A stretch of DNA of 64,000 bases from JAJCYL01 sp965206015 (GCA_965206015.1 CBDBIW010000016.1:558001-622000); one strand, 5' to 3'. Counted from the first letter of the stretch, positions 44,873 to 54,593 are shown. Notes: generated by a model not told the origin, from the letters alone. Made by a program: numbers and translations.

Positions 44873-46360
44873 CTATTCTTTTAACCAACCAGTAGTTCTA
44901 TTTACTGCCTTTTTCCAGCCTGAGTAATATGACTCAACCTTTGAGCTATCCAGTTCAGGTTTAAAGACTCTATCAATTTCCCGATTGGCTATAATATCCT
45001 CTTTCCCCCAGATACCAACAAATATTCCGGCCAGATATGCAGCTCCCTGAGCAGTTGACTCAATAATTTCCGGACGTTCAACATTGGCTTCTAATATGTC
45101 TGCCTGAAATTGCATTAACAAATTGTTTGCGGCCGCACCGCCATCTACTTTTAATGTATTCAGCATTAGACCAGCATCTTTTTCCATCGCCTGGAGAACG
45201 TCTTTTGTTTGATAAGCTAGGGAATGAAGTGTCGCTTTTGCAATTTCATTTTTCCCCGAATCCCGAGTCAAACCAAAAATTGCTCCTCGGGCATACATAT
45301 CCCAGTAAGGTGTTCCTAAACCTGCAAATGCAGGAACGACATACACATTTTCTCCTTCGGAAGCATTTTGAGCAAGTGTTTCTGACTCGGGTGCAGAATC
45401 TATAATCTGAAGCCCGTCTCGCAACCATTGAATGGCAGCTCCAGCGATGAATATACTACCTTCCAGGGCATATTGATGCTCTCCTTCTAAACTTGCAGCT
45501 ACTGTAGTAAGCAGCCCTGAATTAGAGTGTTTAGGTGTTGAGCCGGTGTTCATAAGCATGAAACATCCGGTGCCGTAGGTGTTTTTTGCCATTCCGGGCT
45601 CAAAACAAGCTTGGCCAAAAAGGGCAGCTTGCTGATCTCCGGCTATTCCTCCAATAGGTATTGTATATCCATCTAATTCAAAATCACCAAAATGGGAAGA
45701 AGAGCATTGTAGTTTAGGAATCATTCTTTTGGGAACATTCAAGATTTCTAACATTTTATTGTCCCAGTCCAATGTTTCAATATTCAATAATAGAGTCCTT
45801 GATGCGTTGGTGAGATCAGTAACATGCTTTTTACCATTCGTTAATTTCCACACCAGCCACGAATCGACTGTTCCGAAGAGTAACTCGCCATTTTCAGCTT
45901 TGCTTCGCACTCCGTCTACATTGTCAAGAATCCATTTCACTTTGGTTCCTGAAAAGTAAGCGTCAGCAACCAGTCCGGTGGTTTTCCTTAGATATTCTCC
46001 ATGTCCATTTGACTCGATTTCTTCACAAATGGGAGCAGTTCGGCGATCTTGCCATACAATGGCATTGTAAACTGCCTTACCTGTATTCTTGTCCCAAACT
46101 AATGTGGTTTCACGTTGGTTTGTTATTCCAATGGCGCATATATCTTTGAGAGCAACACTGGAATTCTTTAGAACCTCATCAATTACATTTTTCTGACTTG
46201 ACCAAATTTCTTCCGGATCATGCTCGACCCATCCTGGCTTTGGGAATATTTGCTGGAATTCCTGCTGCGATACACTCTTAATTTGGGCCTTTGAATCGAA
46301 AACTATTGCTCGTGAACTGGTTGTTCCCTGGTCTAGGGCTAAAATGTATTGGTCTGACAT
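44873..46360 (-). CDS. glpK: Glycerol kinase
   Basis: Phosphorylates glycerol to glycerol-3-phosphate with ATP. Of 495 residues, the N-terminus YILALDQGTTSSRAIVFDSK binds phosphate; the FGGY signatures YFSGTKVKWILDNV and KVDGGAAANNLLMQFQADIL are present, as is GITNQRETTLVWDKNTGK. Length is as in E. coli. No glpF or glpD is beside it. The gene immediately downstream encodes a lipase, so a link to recycling glycerol from lipids is plausible but is inference. Confidence 0.96.
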   Translation of the reverse strand: MSDQYILALDQGTTSSRAIVFDSKAQIKSVSQQEFQQIFPKPGWVEHDPEEIWSSQKNVIDEVLKNSSVALKDICAIGITNQRETTLVWDKNTGKAVYNAIVWQDRRTAPICEEIESNGHGEYLRKTTGLVADAYFSGTKVKWILDNVDGVRSKAENGELLFGTVDSWLVWKLTNGKKHVTDLTNASRTLLLNIETLDWDNKMLEILNVPKRMIPKLQCSSSHFGDFELDGYTIPIGGIAGDQQAALFGQACFEPGMAKNTYGTGCFMLMNTGSTPKHSNSGLLTTVAASLEGEHQYALEGSIFIAGAAIQWLRDGLQIIDSAPESETLAQNASEGENVYVVPAFAGLGTPYWDMYARGAIFGLTRDSGKNEIAKATLHSLAYQTKDVLQAMEKDAGLMLNTLKVDGGAAANNLLMQFQADILEANVERPEIIESTAQGAAYLAGIFVGIWGKEDIIANREIDRVFKPELDSSKVESYYSGWKKAVNRTTGWLKE

Positions 46361-46572
46361 AAAATTCTTAAGATTAAAGTATGTGGTCTGATTTAACTGT
46401 ATTTAACGCAATCTAAAGCTTTGAACTTTGATTAACCTGGCCAAATTGCTCAATCAAGTCATGTCCGTTTTTATTTATAGGCAAATTGTGTTTATTTTGA
46501 CAGAATCGCATTGAGCTGATTGACATTTGGATAGTACCTTGCAAAGAGTTAACCTTCATCAAACCTAATATT

Positions 46573-47820
46573 ATGGGTATACTGGATTTAATAACATTAT
46601 TAATTTTCCTCTCAGCCGGTTTTACCTTAATAAATATTACTGTCTTAAAATTACCATCGACAATTGGCCTGATGGCTATTGCCCTGATCATGTCTGTCAT
46701 AGTTTTAATTTCAGGGATATTTATACCTCATTTAACAGATGTGGCAGTGCATATAATGGAGGAATTTGACTTCCAGGAAGTGCTCCTTCATGTTATGTTG
46801 AGTTTTCTTCTGTTCGCAGGAGCTTTGTCTATAGATTTGAGTAAATTGGTTGAAGAGCGAATTCCAATTCTGGTTTTGGCAACTTTTGGAGTACTAATGT
46901 CCACCGCTATTGTTGGTTTCCTTATGTTCGAGGTATTCCAGTACGTAGGGGAACCCGTTCCACTTGTTTATTGCCTGCTTTTTGGTGCATTGATTTCGCC
47001 GACTGATCCTATTGCGGTTTTAGCACTTATCAAGAAAGCAAACCTTTCAAAGAATCTTGAAATCAAAATTGCTGGAGAATCATTGTTTAATGACGGCATT
47101 GGGGTTGTTGTATTCTTAACAATATTGAGTGTCGCTGAGCGTGGTGTTGATTTTGTTTCTGGAATAGACATTACCCTCTTGTTTGGACAGGAAGTTCTCG
47201 GTGGATTAGCCATGGGTGCTGGACTTGGTTTCATTGGATTTAAATTATTGGACTACATAGAAAATGACCATGTTGAATTAGAGGTACTGGTGACGTTGTC
47301 TCTAGTGACGGGTGGAAACCGGATTGCTGAATTACTTCATTTATCAGGCCCTTTAGCGATGGTTACCATGGGCCTGTTTATTGGTAATGAAGGTAGAAGT
47401 GATAAACTGGCCCAGGCAACAGGTGAGTATGTTTATAAATTTTGGCACTTGCTTGATGAAGCACTTAACGCAATTCTCTTTATCCTCATTGGACTGGAAA
47501 TGATTGTGATTGCTCAAACATTCAAGGCTGATTACATCGCAATTGGTATGATAGCGGTAGGAGTGGTATTAGTTGCAAGATTTATTGGCGTTTCTATTCC
47601 TATTATGCTGATGAGTCGTTGGCGAAGTTTTGAGAAAGGAACGATTGCCATTTTGACTTGGGGAGGGCTTAGAGGAGGGCTCTCTGTGGCCATGGCCCTT
47701 TCACTGCCCGATGAATTATTGGGAGTATATAAGGACCTCATTGTCGCATCAACTTATTCTGTAGTGCTGTTTTCGATCCTTGTTCAAGGATTAACTATTA
47801 GCAAGTTGATCAAGAAATAG
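46573..47820 (+). CDS. CPA1-family Na+(K+)/H+ antiporter
   Basis: A 415-residue inner-membrane exchanger of the NhaP/CPA1 type, with about twelve helices. Transport-site motifs are FGALISPTDPIAVLALIKKA (the Asp of TM5-type motifs) and IAGESLFNDGIGVVVFLTIL (Asn-Asp pair), and TWGGLRGGLSVAMALSLP carries the conserved Arg. It lacks the long cytoplasmic tail of some relatives. It is divergent from glpK, about 210 bases away, and stands alone. The exported ion cannot be decided, though Na+ is most likely for a marine organism. Confidence 0.92.
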   Translation: MGILDLITLLIFLSAGFTLINITVLKLPSTIGLMAIALIMSVIVLISGIFIPHLTDVAVHIMEEFDFQEVLLHVMLSFLLFAGALSIDLSKLVEERIPILVLATFGVLMSTAIVGFLMFEVFQYVGEPVPLVYCLLFGALISPTDPIAVLALIKKANLSKNLEIKIAGESLFNDGIGVVVFLTILSVAERGVDFVSGIDITLLFGQEVLGGLAMGAGLGFIGFKLLDYIENDHVELEVLVTLSLVTGGNRIAELLHLSGPLAMVTMGLFIGNEGRSDKLAQATGEYVYKFWHLLDEALNAILFILIGLEMIVIAQTFKADYIAIGMIAVGVVLVARFIGVSIPIMLMSRWRSFEKGTIAILTWGGLRGGLSVAMALSLPDELLGVYKDLIVASTYSVVLFSILVQGLTISKLIKK

Positions 47821-48152
47821 TATTACTAGCCAGAGTCAGGTTGGGGGATTTTCACCGTAAATTAGTCACTTTGAAAATGATCGATATACATTTGAAATCA
47901 CATAAAATTATTAGCTCTGCCGCCGATAATAGCAAGAGATAATAATTGGAAATATTGAGTTTTGATTTGTACCTATTAAATGACAGGTTAAATCAAAATT
48001 GGGGCACTACTTAACCAGTAAAGTAGATTCTTATGAAACTTGGTTTAGCAGAAGGGCTGCATTTAATCGCACTAGACACATTTAATCGTACTAGACGATG
48101 ATGAAGGCAGACACTCTTAGCCTCGGCCGAGAGGACCATTAACGATGGTCTT
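47821..48152. other. Intergenic region with a 19-bp tandem duplication
   Basis: No gene is supported here. Bases 48060-48078 and 48079-48097 are two 19-bp units (CATTTAATCGCACTAGACA and a copy with two changes). Confidence 0.6.
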
Positions 48153-48377
48153 GTGTCAGCAGGAGTGTTAGAACGATATACTTCCGGACGGCTTGGGCTT
48201 GAGGGGGATATCGTAATTGCTAAGGATACTGCTGGAACTGGAAATAAGTTGTTAGACGCGATATTGGCCGCCGTTGGTGAAGGTGAAGCAATTGGAGACC
48301 TGGTTAAGAAAATTACGCATGAAATACCTGAAATTCAGGAAGATGCTATGCAACTTCTAATTACCCGGCATCATTAG
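48153..48377 (+). CDS. Short open frame of unknown significance
   Basis: A 74-codon frame starting at GTG (MSAGVLERYTSGRLGLEGDI, then LLDAILAAVGEGEAIGDLVK). The helical, alanine-rich composition looks protein-like and the region just downstream (48378-48500) reads as broken sequence, so it may be a fragment of an older gene. No family is recognised. Confidence 0.3.
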   Translation: MSAGVLERYTSGRLGLEGDIVIAKDTAGTGNKLLDAILAAVGEGEAIGDLVKKITHEIPEIQEDAMQLLITRHH

Positions 48378-48463
48378 GAAAGAGCCCACCGGACTTCTGT
48401 GGATTCCCGTCAGTGAGCGAATGGGCAATTCCAATTATGCTTTTGAACAGGAAATTCGTGATT

Positions 48464-48501
48464 CGTTCGTGGGTCATACTTACGTTCGTGGGTCATACTT
48501 A
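48464..48501 (+). repeat. Perfect 19-bp tandem duplication
   Basis: CGTTCGTGGGTCATACTTA is repeated head to tail (48464-48482, 48483-48501); the second copy ends in the first base of a short open frame. Confidence 0.95.
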
Positions 48502-48662
48502 TGAGCCTGACCCAGCTTAATGACCTGCTTAGTGAGGTCTTTCGCAAGAAGAACGATTTAATTGATGCAGTAAAAGTGGCTAAAGATGTTGCCAGGAATT
48601 CTGTTGATGACAATTTGTCTAAAGCATTGGCTACATTAAGTAATCATTTCGCTTCATTCTGA
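48501..48662 (+). CDS. Short helical open frame of unknown function
   Basis: Fifty-three codons from an ATG just after the tandem duplication: MSLTQLNDLLSEVFRKKNDL, then AVKVAKDVARNSVDDNLSKA. The amphipathic helical pattern is protein-like. It overlaps the end of the convergent lipoprotein gene by nine bases. It may be a remnant related to the preceding fragment. No family assigned. Confidence 0.3.
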   Translation: MSLTQLNDLLSEVFRKKNDLIDAVKVAKDVARNSVDDNLSKALATLSNHFASF

Positions 48663-49085
48663 CAGAGGCTTTCTTCTTCCCGTTAATTTTTTTGTCGATT
48701 TATTCTTAATTGAACTTCTTTCGAGATTCTTATCAAGCATGGAATTGATTTGTCGCATCGCCTGACGCTCTGAAATGGTATCTAGTTTGGCCAAGATTTT
48801 GGCTTGTACTTCGATTACTGTTCTCAAATAAGCAATAGCAGAATCAGTATGATTGACAATTAGATTTCCTTTGAGTGCCATAAAACCAAAACCTTCGTCT
48901 GGATTATTTCTGTCTTTTTCCAGAATTAGATATTCAACACCGTTGACAGTTACCTCGTCAAAATGTACTTCAATGTCGTCATGAATCTCTCTGACTCCGG
49001 GACCTTGGTCGATGCTGACTTCCCGATTTGGACTGCATGATAAGAGTGCAATGGACATAACTGTTAAAAGATAGTACGCTTTCAT
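48654..49085 (-). CDS. Small lipoprotein of unknown function
   Basis: A 143-residue lipoprotein: signal MKAYYLLTVMSIALLSCSPN with a lipobox Cys at residue 17. The mature part is charged (PGVREIHDDIEVHFDEVTVN, helix AYLRTVIEVQAKILAKLDTI) and ends in a very basic tail (IKNKSTKKLTGRRKPLSE). The frame also opens at a GTG overlapping the end of the K+ channel gene by eight bases, but the ATG gives a proper signal peptide. Ten bases separate it from the channel gene, so the two are co-transcribed; a functional link is unproven. Confidence 0.7.
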   Translation of the reverse strand: MKAYYLLTVMSIALLSCSPNREVSIDQGPGVREIHDDIEVHFDEVTVNGVEYLILEKDRNNPDEGFGFMALKGNLIVNHTDSAIAYLRTVIEVQAKILAKLDTISERQAMRQINSMLDKNLERSSIKNKSTKKLTGRRKPLSE

Positions 49086-49095
49086 CTTATATTTT

Positions 49096-50232
49096 TTAGC
49101 CACGGACCGTTCTTCGAATCACCCCCTCTTCAATATTGAATATCTTTCTGACCTCTGGAAAAGCCTGTCCATTCATAATGATAATAAGGTGATCTCCCAA
49201 TTCAACTTTAACCTCCTCAGATGGGTTTTTTACTAGCTCTGAACTTCCATCCTCCTTAATTTTGCTTATCCCTATAAGTATACAATTAAAACGTTTTTTC
49301 AAATCAAGAAATGCAGTTTCGTATGTCTTTCCAAGGTATGGATTGTTCTTAGTGATCATGAATTCCTTAATATCATAATCATCATCAGAATTAGCAAACG
49401 ATAGGATGTTTTCACTATACGCAGCGACATCGGGTTCGAATATGTAGCTGGCAAGTAACTTGGACGCCAATTCGTTTTTTGAAATTGCATGTGTCACTCC
49501 GGCACTTATGAAAGCTTGTTTTAGATCACCATTATCCAGAGTAACTATAAAATTCAAATCACTATATTTTTTCTTCAAATTCAAAATGTACACCAGTTTT
49601 TCAGTGTCATCATTAAGGTTAACAAAGACCATAGAGGATCGCTCAGGGTTAGCTTTATTAAGAAGGTCAAAATTTTCGAAATCAGAATACAAGGCAAATA
49701 GCTGCTTGTCTCCAAACAGACCTTTTACGGTTTCGAGGTCGTGATGATCATTTGCGACAATCGCAACTGCCTTGCCAACTCCCAGGAGTTGCTCTGTTAC
49801 CGCCTTTCCAAAATCATTCCAGCCAATAATTACCGCATGATTTTTCATAGTTGTTCCGTGATAACCACGTTTTTTATTTTCTTTTATTGTTGCCAATATA
49901 TTTCCGAACTGGCTAATTAAAAAGCCATACAGCCCCACACTGAAAATTACAAAAATCATTCCTATCCACCGTCCATAAATCGTCGTAGGGTATAAGTCCC
50001 CATAGCCAACTGTAGTAAGTGTTACAATAGAATACCAAATTGCCTGATCATAATTAGTTATGGCTGACTGCGAACTATCTTTTTCATACCAGATGAGTAA
50101 ACTAATTAACACGAAATAGACTATTAAAGCAATTACTGACCTTGATATCAGGCGATTGTAATGCTTCTTATTCTCAATATCCGAATGAAGTCGGTGAGGT
50201 CGACTTTGAGTCAGGTAGTCATGGAAACGCAT
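49096..50232 (-). CDS. K+ channel with cytoplasmic RCK (TrkA-N/TrkA-C) domain
   Basis: A 378-residue MthK-type channel. Two transmembrane helices (SVIALIVYFVLISLLIWYEK; IGMIFVIFSVGLYGFLISQF) flank a pore loop with the K+ selectivity filter TLTTVGYGDLYP. The Rossmann-fold RCK domain follows, starting at HAVIIGWNDFGKAVTEQLLG (about residue 133), and a TrkA-C domain occupies the last 75 residues (EVKVELGDHLIIIMNGQAF). Such channels open on ligand (Ca2+, nucleotide) binding to the RCK ring. Normal length for the family. Confidence 0.93.
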   Translation of the reverse strand: MRFHDYLTQSRPHRLHSDIENKKHYNRLISRSVIALIVYFVLISLLIWYEKDSSQSAITNYDQAIWYSIVTLTTVGYGDLYPTTIYGRWIGMIFVIFSVGLYGFLISQFGNILATIKENKKRGYHGTTMKNHAVIIGWNDFGKAVTEQLLGVGKAVAIVANDHHDLETVKGLFGDKQLFALYSDFENFDLLNKANPERSSMVFVNLNDDTEKLVYILNLKKKYSDLNFIVTLDNGDLKQAFISAGVTHAISKNELASKLLASYIFEPDVAAYSENILSFANSDDDYDIKEFMITKNNPYLGKTYETAFLDLKKRFNCILIGISKIKEDGSSELVKNPSEEVKVELGDHLIIIMNGQAFPEVRKIFNIEEGVIRRTVRG

Positions 50233-50570
50233 TGACCCAAATATAGTACAAAATGTAAAATTTGCTAATAATCCTCTTTGAGGGGAAAGCCCTATTAATC
50301 AGAGGTTTCTGTGCATTTTTTCAATCTATGATTGAACTCCTATTGGATTGAGGGTATTTCAAATACCTGCAGATTTGGCTGAATTTTTGTTTTTGCGCTA
50401 AGTTTCGCTTGCACTTATAAGCAATTCATACGGCATAGGGCATGATGGTAATGATCTTCATGCCATTATTTGGAAATAAGTCGAACTTATTTTGTTATGT
50501 GCAATATATTTATGATATTACTTATTAGAAATTTTGCACATAAGTATTTGTTAAAATCTATAAATCTACA
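50233..50570. other. Intergenic region without a supported gene
   Basis: A 338-base AT-rich gap between divergent units; nothing recognised beyond possible promoters. Confidence 0.5.
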
Positions 50571-51449
50571 ATGATGAAATTCAAAAGCTTTTTTTCTTTC
50601 CCTTATCCTTTTGATAACTTCATGTCAGGAGAGCACTCATGAAGTCATTGAAAATTTAGATCAAAAATCGATGCTGGCGTCTTTGTTTAAAAGTTCTACT
50701 GTATATTCATATATCAATTCGAAGGGATACTACATTGATTATGAAAATGTAATTTTTGAAGAGATCGATGATGTAAGTGGCTTTATGACGACTGGACTAT
50801 CTGGAGTTAATGCTGAGACTGGAAATAATGTAATCGTGGGTGTCTTGCAGAGAAATAATTTTCCAACTGCCGATCCTGATATTTCAGAATTTATTCACCC
50901 TGAAGATGTATTTATTCTTACAGAAACAAGGAATGTTACTCCTAAGAATGGACGGTCTACAACTCTAGTCAAGATACTCTTAATTATTATGCTGAACCGA
51001 TTGAAGGCCCTTGGGTAATGAACTTTGAACTTACTCCAACTACAGGAACACAATTTGAAGATTGTGCTGAATATGCAATTACCTACACTTGGAACGAATC
51101 AGAGCAGGAAAATTTACCCAGTGCGAGAACTAATTCGTTTAGCTTCCGAAACTGTGCCTATTGCGTTGGAAAAACCTATGATAATGCATGTAGAGGTATT
51201 GGCAGAACCCCTTGGAACCCACAAGGCAATCCTTCATCTCCTTGGCATTTTCCAGATGACCCTGCCGCATGTATTAGTCTTATTAACCCAGTGGCGTTTG
51301 GATGGACAGTTGTATCTTGCTTGTGGAGGTCTTGTCCCTTATATCCAGGCCGTCAAATTTACAGGCCAGCCAATAATTATGCCGGTCCTCAAATTCCTGG
51401 GTTACAACCTAGATATATACCTTCATATCATACTGTTGCATTCAGGTAA
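50571..51449 (+). pseudogene. Lipoprotein gene with two frameshifts
   Basis: The reading frame is ATG (MMKFK), then after a one-base shift in a run of four A the signal sequence AFFLSLILLITSCQES with a lipobox Cys. The body reads VIENLDQKSMLASLFKSSTV ... VFILTETRNVTPKNGR, and near 50955 the frame shifts again to SSQDTLNYYAEPIEGPWVMN and FELTPTTGTQFEDCAEYA, ending at 51449. The joined protein would be about 285 residues, Cys-rich near its end (FRNCAYCVGKTYDNACRG). Each half is an uninterrupted frame, so decay is recent or sequence errors are involved. No family recognised. Confidence 0.6.
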
Positions 51450-51466
51450 TTCCTAATTAATTTCCA

Positions 51467-51701
51467 TTGATATTCAATAATAACAGTTTGTTCATAAGTG
51501 TAGAATTAAAAAAGACCTATAGTTATCCTTATGTCTTGATAGCCATAGGTCTCTTTCTTTATTGGTTATTTCAATCATTCATAAGCCTTATTGTCCTTAC
51601 TCGAGCTATTGGTTTTGAAACTATTATTTCCATAAAACAAACCCTGGCGAATAGTCTTCCCGCCCTTGGCACGGGCCTTATTCTTTTCATTATTATTTCT
51701 T
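51467..51701 (+). pseudogene. Small membrane protein gene truncated by IS1 copy B
   Basis: A frame with two hydrophobic helices (YPYVLIAIGLFLYWLFQSFI and LPALGTGLILFIIIS) runs into the left end of the IS1 element and stops a few codons inside it. The native C-terminus is missing and no continuation is seen on the far side of the element. Not recognised. Confidence 0.4.
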
Positions 51702-52442
51702 GGCATTGCTAATTAAATATAGTTAATGTGTCATTTCGATGATGCATCAAAAGTAAAACTGATAAAGTAAGCATCTCAATACTTTTTGAATAGCACTTTG
51801 ATTTTCTTCTCATTCTTGCCAAAAAATGCCTGAACAAGCTATTATAGCCTTCTACGGTAAAAGTTTCTGCTTTTGATTGAATGTGTTTGTCTTTAGGGAC
51901 AATGTGCTCGTATGACTTCCAGTAATCACTTGCTAGAGTATTCATCTGGTTAGTGCCTATTAGCCCCCAGAGCTTTTTTGCTCTCTCAGTACTTCTGTCG
52001 CCAATAACGAAATTGATGAACTTTTTCCCCTATCGATCAACAGCAATCCAAATCCAGCAATAGTTTTTTTGTTTCCAATGTAGCTGTGCATCTGGTCAAG
52101 CTCTACGAAATCCACTTCGGAACCGCTATTGGACAAGGACTGCACTTGTTGGCCAAAACCCCTTATCCAGTTTAACACAGATACATTGCTCACGTTGAGT
52201 ATTCTACCGATTGACCGAAAACCCAACCCTTCAAGATATAATTGCAGGGCGTATTTTTTCAACTCTTTTGGTTTGGCCGTAGATTTTTGTTGTACCGTAT
52301 AGTGGTAGCCGCATTTTTTACACTTATTACCTTTGTTTTCCTTTTATCTTGCCGGATTTAATGACAGCACTGTTTGAACACTTAGGACAATTCATGGCTT
52401 TTTTCTGTAAAAATAAGAAAACTATATATAATTAGCAATACC
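51702..52442 (-). mobile_element. IS1-family insertion sequence, copy B
   Basis: Same length (741 bp), ends and orientation as the element at 20297-21037, with only scattered base differences. No target-site duplication is visible: the flanks TATTATTTCTT and TAAAATTGAA differ. It separates a small membrane protein fragment from the GH15 gene. Confidence 0.88.
51709..52395 (-). pseudogene. IS1-family transposase, disrupted
   Basis: Nearly identical to the transposase of copy A. Here the N-terminal zinc-ribbon frame is intact at MNCPKCSNSAVIKSGKIKGK but is broken by one extra A just after (in GGTAATAAG), while copy A is broken at codon 4 instead. The seven-A frame change after GNKK is shared. 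Copy B also carries its own substitutions. Neither copy can make a full-length transposase without correction. Confidence 0.8.
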
Positions 52443-52716
52443 TAAAATTGAATACGGATCACTTGAGAGCGCATATTTTACTTTACGCAACCCTTCAAAA
52501 AGTTCCGGCCAAATCATTGGGTAATTTTATATTGTAATAACCCTGGTATGATTTTCTATTGAAATCTCGAACCCCTTTAGTTAGAAACTAAGCATTGGAT
52601 TATTTACGCTTTTAATACAACTTAGTGCCCTGTCTCAAAGTTTGGATGGCATTCTATACCGGACTCATAATTTAAATCAGGAATGAAATTCCCTAATCAT
52701 CTAATCAAATTCATTG

Positions 52717-54498
52717 ATGAGCACTAAGCACGTTTACGAATACGGAGTAATTGGTAATTGCGCCTTTACCGCTCATATCAAAACCGATACCAATATTGAA
52801 TGGATGTGCTGGCCGCGCTTTGACAGTAGCTTCATTTTTGGAGCTATGTTGGATAGAGAAAAAGGGGGTGAATTCTCCATTAAACCAGATGGAAAGTTTA
52901 AAAGCAGTCAGTATTATGTTGAGAATACCAATATACTCTGCACTGAAGTGACATGTGGTGGTGGTCAATACAAGGTAACTGATTTCGCACCTCGTTTTTT
53001 GCAATATGACAGGTATTATAGACCATTGATGCTCTTTAGGAAAATTGAACCAATTTCAGGACACTCTAAAGTGAGAGTTAAGTGTTACCCGGTTAGTCAG
53101 TATGGAGAAAGCCAGCCAGAGAGGAGTTTGGGCAGCAGCCATATCAGATACTTGGGTCTTGATTCTCAAATGCGACTAACAACCAACATCTCTCTTAACT
53201 ACATCATGGAAGATGAGGAGTTTGTAGTGAATGAAACCAAGTATATAGCACTTTCATATGGTCCACCACTGGAAGCAGCATTAGAAGAGACATCGGAAAT
53301 TTTCTTAAAAAAAACAAAAGATTATTGGAGGACCTGGATAAAACGATCCAGCATTATTAATTTTTATCAAAGAGAGGCCATTCGATCAGCCCTAATGCTT
53401 AAGATACATCAGTATGAAGATACTGGGGCGATCATTGCCGCAACAACCATGAGCCTTCCTGAATCTCCAGGCAGTACCAGAAATTGGGACTATCGTTATT
53501 GCTGGATGCGAGATACTTTTTATACCCTAAACGCATTCAACAATGTGGGCCATTTTGAAGAACTCGAACAGTACTTTCATTATATTCTTAATGTGACTTA
53601 TGGAGAGGAGGATAGATATCAGCCACTATATGGAATTGCCGGTGAAAAGAAGGTAATTGAAAATGAACTTCCTTTAAAAGGTTATTTAGGAAATCAACCA
53701 GTCCGAGTTGGGAATGATGCTTACACGCATGTTCAAAATGATGTATACGGGCAGGTTTTGGTTTCACTTCTACCGCTTTTTGAGGATATGCGGATCATAT
53801 TCACAGAAAAATTCAATTCCAGAGATTTGGTTATCAAAACACTTCGCATGATCGAAAAGACGATGAACGAAACTGATGCAGGGTTATGGGAATTTCGTCA
53901 TTTGAGTCAGCATCATTGCTACACCTATTTATTCCATTGGGCCGGGAGTTGTGCAACTTTGAAGATTGCCAACCGATTGCAAGATAAGAAAATGGGTAAA
54001 ATCGCTCTGAAGTTGCAAAAGCAATCAATGAAGAAAATTGAGCAATGCTATGTGCCAAAGAAAAAGGGATACGCCCAAGCGATTGGTACCGACCGAATGG
54101 ACGCCAGTACAATTCAATTAATCATGATGAATTACATTGACCCCAATTCCCAACGAGCGAGAGATCATTTGAAAGCCCTTGAAAAAGAATTACTGACCAC
54201 AGATGGATTGTTTTATCGTTATGTCCATCAGGATGATTTTGGCACTCCAGAAGTGACATTCTTAATCTGTGCTTTTTGGTATGTAGAGGCACTAGCCTGC
54301 GTTGGTCGCTTGGACGAGGCCGTTCAAATATTTGAAAATCTTTTGAAATATTCAAATCATGTCGGATTGCTAAGTGAGGATGTTGATGCGGCCACTGGCA
54401 GTCAATGGGGTAATTTCCCTCAGGCCTACAGCCATGTGGGTCTATTAAATGCGGCCAGCAGGATTGCTAGAAAAATTGACCAACCCATGTTCTACTAA
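52717..54498 (+). CDS. Glycoside hydrolase family 15 (glucoamylase/trehalase-like)
   Basis: A 593-residue enzyme that hydrolyses alpha-linked glucose oligomers or trehalose. The N-terminal beta-sandwich starts YEYGVIGNCAFTAHIKTDTN and IEWMCWPRFDSSFIFGAMLD. The (alpha/alpha)6 barrel has GSTRNWDYRYCWMRDTFYTL, GLWEFRHLSQHHCYTY (region of the catalytic acid Glu) and VGLLSEDVDAATGSQWGNFP (region of the catalytic base Glu). No signal peptide, so it is intracellular, fitting breakdown of stored glycogen or trehalose. The ATG is chosen over an adjacent TTG. Confidence 0.9.
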   Translation: MSTKHVYEYGVIGNCAFTAHIKTDTNIEWMCWPRFDSSFIFGAMLDREKGGEFSIKPDGKFKSSQYYVENTNILCTEVTCGGGQYKVTDFAPRFLQYDRYYRPLMLFRKIEPISGHSKVRVKCYPVSQYGESQPERSLGSSHIRYLGLDSQMRLTTNISLNYIMEDEEFVVNETKYIALSYGPPLEAALEETSEIFLKKTKDYWRTWIKRSSIINFYQREAIRSALMLKIHQYEDTGAIIAATTMSLPESPGSTRNWDYRYCWMRDTFYTLNAFNNVGHFEELEQYFHYILNVTYGEEDRYQPLYGIAGEKKVIENELPLKGYLGNQPVRVGNDAYTHVQNDVYGQVLVSLLPLFEDMRIIFTEKFNSRDLVIKTLRMIEKTMNETDAGLWEFRHLSQHHCYTYLFHWAGSCATLKIANRLQDKKMGKIALKLQKQSMKKIEQCYVPKKKGYAQAIGTDRMDASTIQLIMMNYIDPNSQRARDHLKALEKELLTTDGLFYRYVHQDDFGTPEVTFLICAFWYVEALACVGRLDEAVQIFENLLKYSNHVGLLSEDVDAATGSQWGNFPQAYSHVGLLNAASRIARKIDQPMFY

Positions 54499-54528
54499 AA
54501 CACGTAAAGAGTATGGGTGGTCGAGGTT

Positions 54529-54545
54529 GTTCTTAAAAAAAGAAC
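54529..54545. promoter_or_regulatory. Palindrome upstream of the Fur-family gene, possible operator
   Basis: GTTCTT-N5-AAGAAC lies about 50 bases before the regulator start, in the gap after the GH15 gene. It could be an operator for autoregulation or a weak terminator hairpin; the T tract needed for a terminator is missing. Confidence 0.35.
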
Positions 54546-54569
54546 ATTATAACTCGATTGACCAATTGC

Positions 54570-54577
54570 TATATTTG
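54570..54577 (+). promoter_or_regulatory. Bacteroidetes-type -7 promoter element
   Basis: TATATTTG fits the TAnnTTTG consensus of the Bacteroidetes primary sigma factor and is placed 17 bases before the regulator start codon. No clear -33 TTG is seen at the right distance. Confidence 0.35.
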
Positions 54578-54593
54578 TTCCTCATTTTAGAAC

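Noticed and set aside
51018..51456. Two overlapping plus-strand frames of 143 codons
   Set aside because: The frame ending at 51449 continues the lipoprotein upstream; the one ending at 51456 is its shadow.
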